Part shown: in pieces, positions 63,001-64,000 of the stretch
Position numbering within the stretch: the first letter of the stretch is position 1
Layout of the letters: every line of letters starts with the position of its first letter
NCBI GenBank assembly: GCA_002359215.1
Contig: DEMN01000012.1
Coordinates: 62,001 to 126,000 of the forward strand
DNA from: Flavobacteriales bacterium UBA2669
GTDB lineage: Bacteria; Bacteroidota; Bacteroidia; Flavobacteriales_E; Vicingaceae
DNA length: 64,000 bases
Direction of reading: 5' to 3'
Program-made: the position numbers and the translations under genes
Notes under the pieces: generated by a model
What the model was told of the DNA's origin: nothing
The model's database searches: none
The model's input: the letters and a program-made list of their open reading frames with translations, nothing else

Positions 63001-63202
63001 AGCCAATTACTGGATAAACTTCTTCTGAAGCCATAGAATCTAAGTAAGCAAATTCAGCATCTGAACTTCCATTATGATACGTTTCTGCGTAATCTTTCGC
63101 ATCGTTCTCTACATTTACGGCAAACCATGTAAGCGATAATGAGTATAAACTCGCTATTGCAAAAAGTATGGTAAACGTTGTTAATAATCCTTTGTTTTGC
63201 AT
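60092..63202 (-). CDS. secDF: Fused protein translocase subunit SecDF
   Basis: This 1036-residue inner-membrane protein joins SecD and SecF, which use the proton gradient to help Sec export. The SecD part has the N-terminal helix, LGLDLKGGMNV (80-90) and the P1 region; the SecF part has GVDFQGGRTYVVRF and six helices with YSINDTVVVFDRIRE. Between about 262 and 335 the P1 region carries an acidic Thr/Glu/Asp-rich insertion with DLLSQL at 303 and 321. Fused SecDF is usual in Bacteroidota. It has its own promoter and terminator. Confidence 0.97.
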   Translation of the reverse strand: MQNKGLLTTFTILFAIASLYSLSLTWFAVNVENDAKDYAETYHNGSSDAEFAYLDSMASEEVYPVIGYTYGELRAKMLNLGLDLKGGMNVTLEVQVDEVVRALASYSDDPSFNEAIKKANELQVQNGGNFVTYFEQAYNEVNPGGKLISVFYTRDNKEKLSPNASNQKVIEFISDIANAAIEQSFEVIRTRIGLFGAAQPSIQRLTGSDRILVELPGVKNKERVRQLLQGTAKLEFWTTYQNNEFYPLLAEANSTLAKLLNKDEKTGETNDSTATEEVKDTTLTEEKVEETPAVETPAEEEKDLLSQLSDDSTKTDTSSNDLLSQLDDATGEDSLALFQKSVKENPLFAIMTIPTYQNEEGQQMFAEGPVVGIVAVKDTAKVNSYLAKPEIKEIINPRKYKLLWAYKPFDDNQQFIQLYAIKVENRDGKAELEGDVIVDASQQFGMYNGAPEIEMIMNGDGAQKWKHLTGQNVGKAIAIVLDGLVYSAPAPSEEIAGGRSSITGNFTIEEAKLIANILKAGKLPAPARIVEEAVVGPTLGQESISKGMFSFIIALMIVLAYMVFYYSKAGVASVIALLANMFFIFGILASMPQLIALTLPGIAGIILTIGMSVDANVLIFERIREEIAAGKGMRLAVSDGYKFAYSSIIDANITTLLTGFVLWFFGTGPVEGFAKTLVIGILTSLFTAIFITRLIFEYQLNRGKVLKFATNLTDGLFQNTNIQFLKNRKKFYILSGVIILIGIGSLATKGLQKGVDFQGGRTYVVRFENTDKVETQTVSQQLATLFESAPEVKTFGDDNQVKITTTFMINSQDEKADDIVEDKLYEGLSSIFGSEVTKQQFMDNYLMSSQKVGPTIANDMIRSSILSIVFSLIIIFLYIVFRFKKWQYGAGALIALFHDVLIVLSLFSIFYGILPFSLEIDQAFIAAILTVVGYSINDTVVVFDRIREYLGSYKKREIDYVVNSAINSTLSRTVNTSLSTIFVLLMIFIFGGEVIRGFTFALLIGVIVGTYSSAFVASPIVYDFMNKQKEKEKKNK

Positions 63203-63242
63203 TTCTTTTCGTGTGTATTTTTGTTAAAAAATTATAAGCCTG

Positions 63243-63273
63243 CAAATATAGAATTTCAAAAACGTTTTACAAA
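63243..63273 (-). promoter_or_regulatory. secDF promoter (TTTG-N19-TATATTTG)
   Basis: Read leftwards, TTTG at 63273-63270 is followed 19 bases later by TATATTTG at 63250-63243, an exact fit to the Bacteroidota -33/-7 consensus and spacing. The start would give a leader of about 35 bases. Confidence 0.7.
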
Positions 63274-63391
63274 CATAAAATTCATTTCATTTTACTTTTT
63301 TTTATTTCGTTAAATAAGCTTAAATTTGGCAAGGAGTTTAAAGGGGTTAGAAAGCATGAGTTTGGTCATTTTTTAATAAAATGAATGGAGT

Positions 63392-63399
63392 TAGCTTTG
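63392..63399 (+). promoter_or_regulatory. Possible -7 box for the FG-GAP protein
   Basis: TAGCTTTG fits TAnnTTTG and lies 38 bases before the ATG at 63438. A second candidate, TAAATTTG, is at 63321-63328. Confidence 0.35.
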
Positions 63400-63437
63400 T
63401 CTTTAAGCAACAGATTTATCATTATTAGCATCAAATT

Positions 63438-64000
63438 ATGAAAAAAATTACAACTTTTTTAGCACTTTTTATCTTTTTAGTATTGTCGCTTACTTCAAAA
63501 GCACAACTTGTAGTTAATAGATATGACTCTATTACGGTGTTAAATTTTAATAGCGACACACTTTATCATGCTTGGACAGGAGGATTTAATTCTGCTCAGT
63601 TTTCAGAAATAGATTTGAATTTGGATGGAATTATGGATTTATTTGTTTTTGACAGAAGTATTAACCGAATGACTACCTTTATTAATCATGGAACACCAAA
63701 TAAAGTAGATTATCACTTAGCACCTGAATTTACACAATACTTTCCTCAAAATATAAGAGATTGGGTGTTACTTAGAGATTTTAATTGTGATGGTAAAATG
63801 GATATTTTTACTTCTGGAGCAGGAGGTATTGTGGTTTATAGAAATGTATCTACTACTACGCAGCTTCTATTTGCTATAGAAACTTCTAGTACACCTTCTA
63901 ATATTTTATATTCTAATTATCAACCTGATTCTCAAAACCCAAGTATGGTAAACCTGTACGTGTCATCTATAGATATACCTGCAATAGAAGATGTTGATGG
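63438..64000 (+). CDS. Secreted FG-GAP/VCBS repeat protein, N-terminal part
   Basis: The frame is open from ATG at 63438 to the window edge, 187 codons. A signal peptide (KKITTFLALFIFLVLSLTSKAQ) ends in AQ. The mature part has repeats in the FG-GAP/VCBS style with calcium-type loops: DLNLDGIMDLFVFDR, DFNCDGKMDIFTSGAGG and, at the edge, DIPAIEDVDG. Such beta-propeller proteins of Bacteroidota are usually secreted by T9SS and carry a C-terminal sorting domain, which would lie outside this window. Confidence 0.85.
   Translation, partial: MKKITTFLALFIFLVLSLTSKAQLVVNRYDSITVLNFNSDTLYHAWTGGFNSAQFSEIDLNLDGIMDLFVFDRSINRMTTFINHGTPNKVDYHLAPEFTQYFPQNIRDWVLLRDFNCDGKMDIFTSGAGGIVVYRNVSTTTQLLFAIETSSTPSNILYSNYQPDSQNPSMVNLYVSSIDIPAIEDVD

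Overview
The window is an AT-rich stretch of chromosome from a member of the Bacteroidota, most likely a free-living Flavobacteriales. Several things point there: a SprA C-terminus (type IX secretion/gliding translocon), a T9SS sorting domain on a secreted hydrolase, TAnnTTTG promoter boxes, very few Shine-Dalgarno sites, and a gene set typical of the phylum. That set includes fused SecDF, fused E1 alpha/beta 2-oxoacid dehydrogenase, bTHX, GWxTD, PopT-like DUF368, heptaprenylglyceryl-phosphate synthase-like and phosphosulfolactate synthase-like proteins. I cannot name the genus from sequence alone. Gene density is high, no gene-free stretch exceeds 300 bases, and I see no insertion sequence, prophage, integron, CRISPR array or rRNA operon.

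Layout. 1-2.6 kb: end of sprA, gcvH, a VanZ-like gene, a single-domain DEAD-box relative and tRNA-Ser(UGA). 2.7-8.1 kb: GWxTD protein, GT2 glycosyltransferase, a small basic protein, PBP4-type DacB, a DUF6495-like protein and an unknown secreted protein. 8.3-17.6 kb: amidohydrolase lipoprotein, a leftward set made of a PIF1-like helicase and an HhH-glycosylase-like protein, a lipoprotein, a GNAT-nitrilase fusion, a Na/Pi cotransporter, RluF and tRNA-Ser(GCU). 17.7-25.1 kb: UbiA, an unknown lipoprotein/secreted pair, MurQ, AhcY, then a rightward run of phosphopantetheinyl transferase, GGGP synthase and PIN-PhoH. 25.1-34.7 kb: SirB1-like protein, nucleoside phosphorylase, tailed bTHX, M32 carboxypeptidase, PckA, S20, GAPDH and NadB.

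34.7-43.9 kb runs leftward: alpha/beta hydrolase, fused E1, an SSS symporter with a coupled 39-residue membrane peptide, a lipoprotein, UvrB and an unknown helical protein. 44-51 kb: a T9SS hydrolase, then a leftward set of PabA/TrpG, M28 peptidase, PopT-like DUF368, rhodanese, ComA-like synthase and a TPR protein. 51-56 kb runs rightward: GlmM, cysteine desulfurase, transaldolase-like FSA, YciO-like protein and a PfkB kinase. 56-63 kb runs leftward: CAP/OmpA-like protein, Ca/Na antiporter, TatA and SecDF. The last 0.56 kb begins an FG-GAP/VCBS repeat secreted protein.

The genes serve general physiology: central carbon metabolism (PckA, GAPDH, E1, FSA), envelope building and export (DacB, MurQ, GlmM, SecDF, TatA, SprA, PopT-like), translation (S20, bTHX, RluF, two tRNA-Ser), cofactors (GcvH, NadB, PPTase, cysteine desulfurase) and repair (UvrB, PIF1-like). 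There is no clear new multi-gene system. The best leads are local: the tailed bTHX, the overlapping 39-residue peptide before the SSS symporter, the CAP-OmpA-helical protein, the PIF1/HhH pair, the acidic insert in SecDF, and families of degenerate repeats just before start codons.
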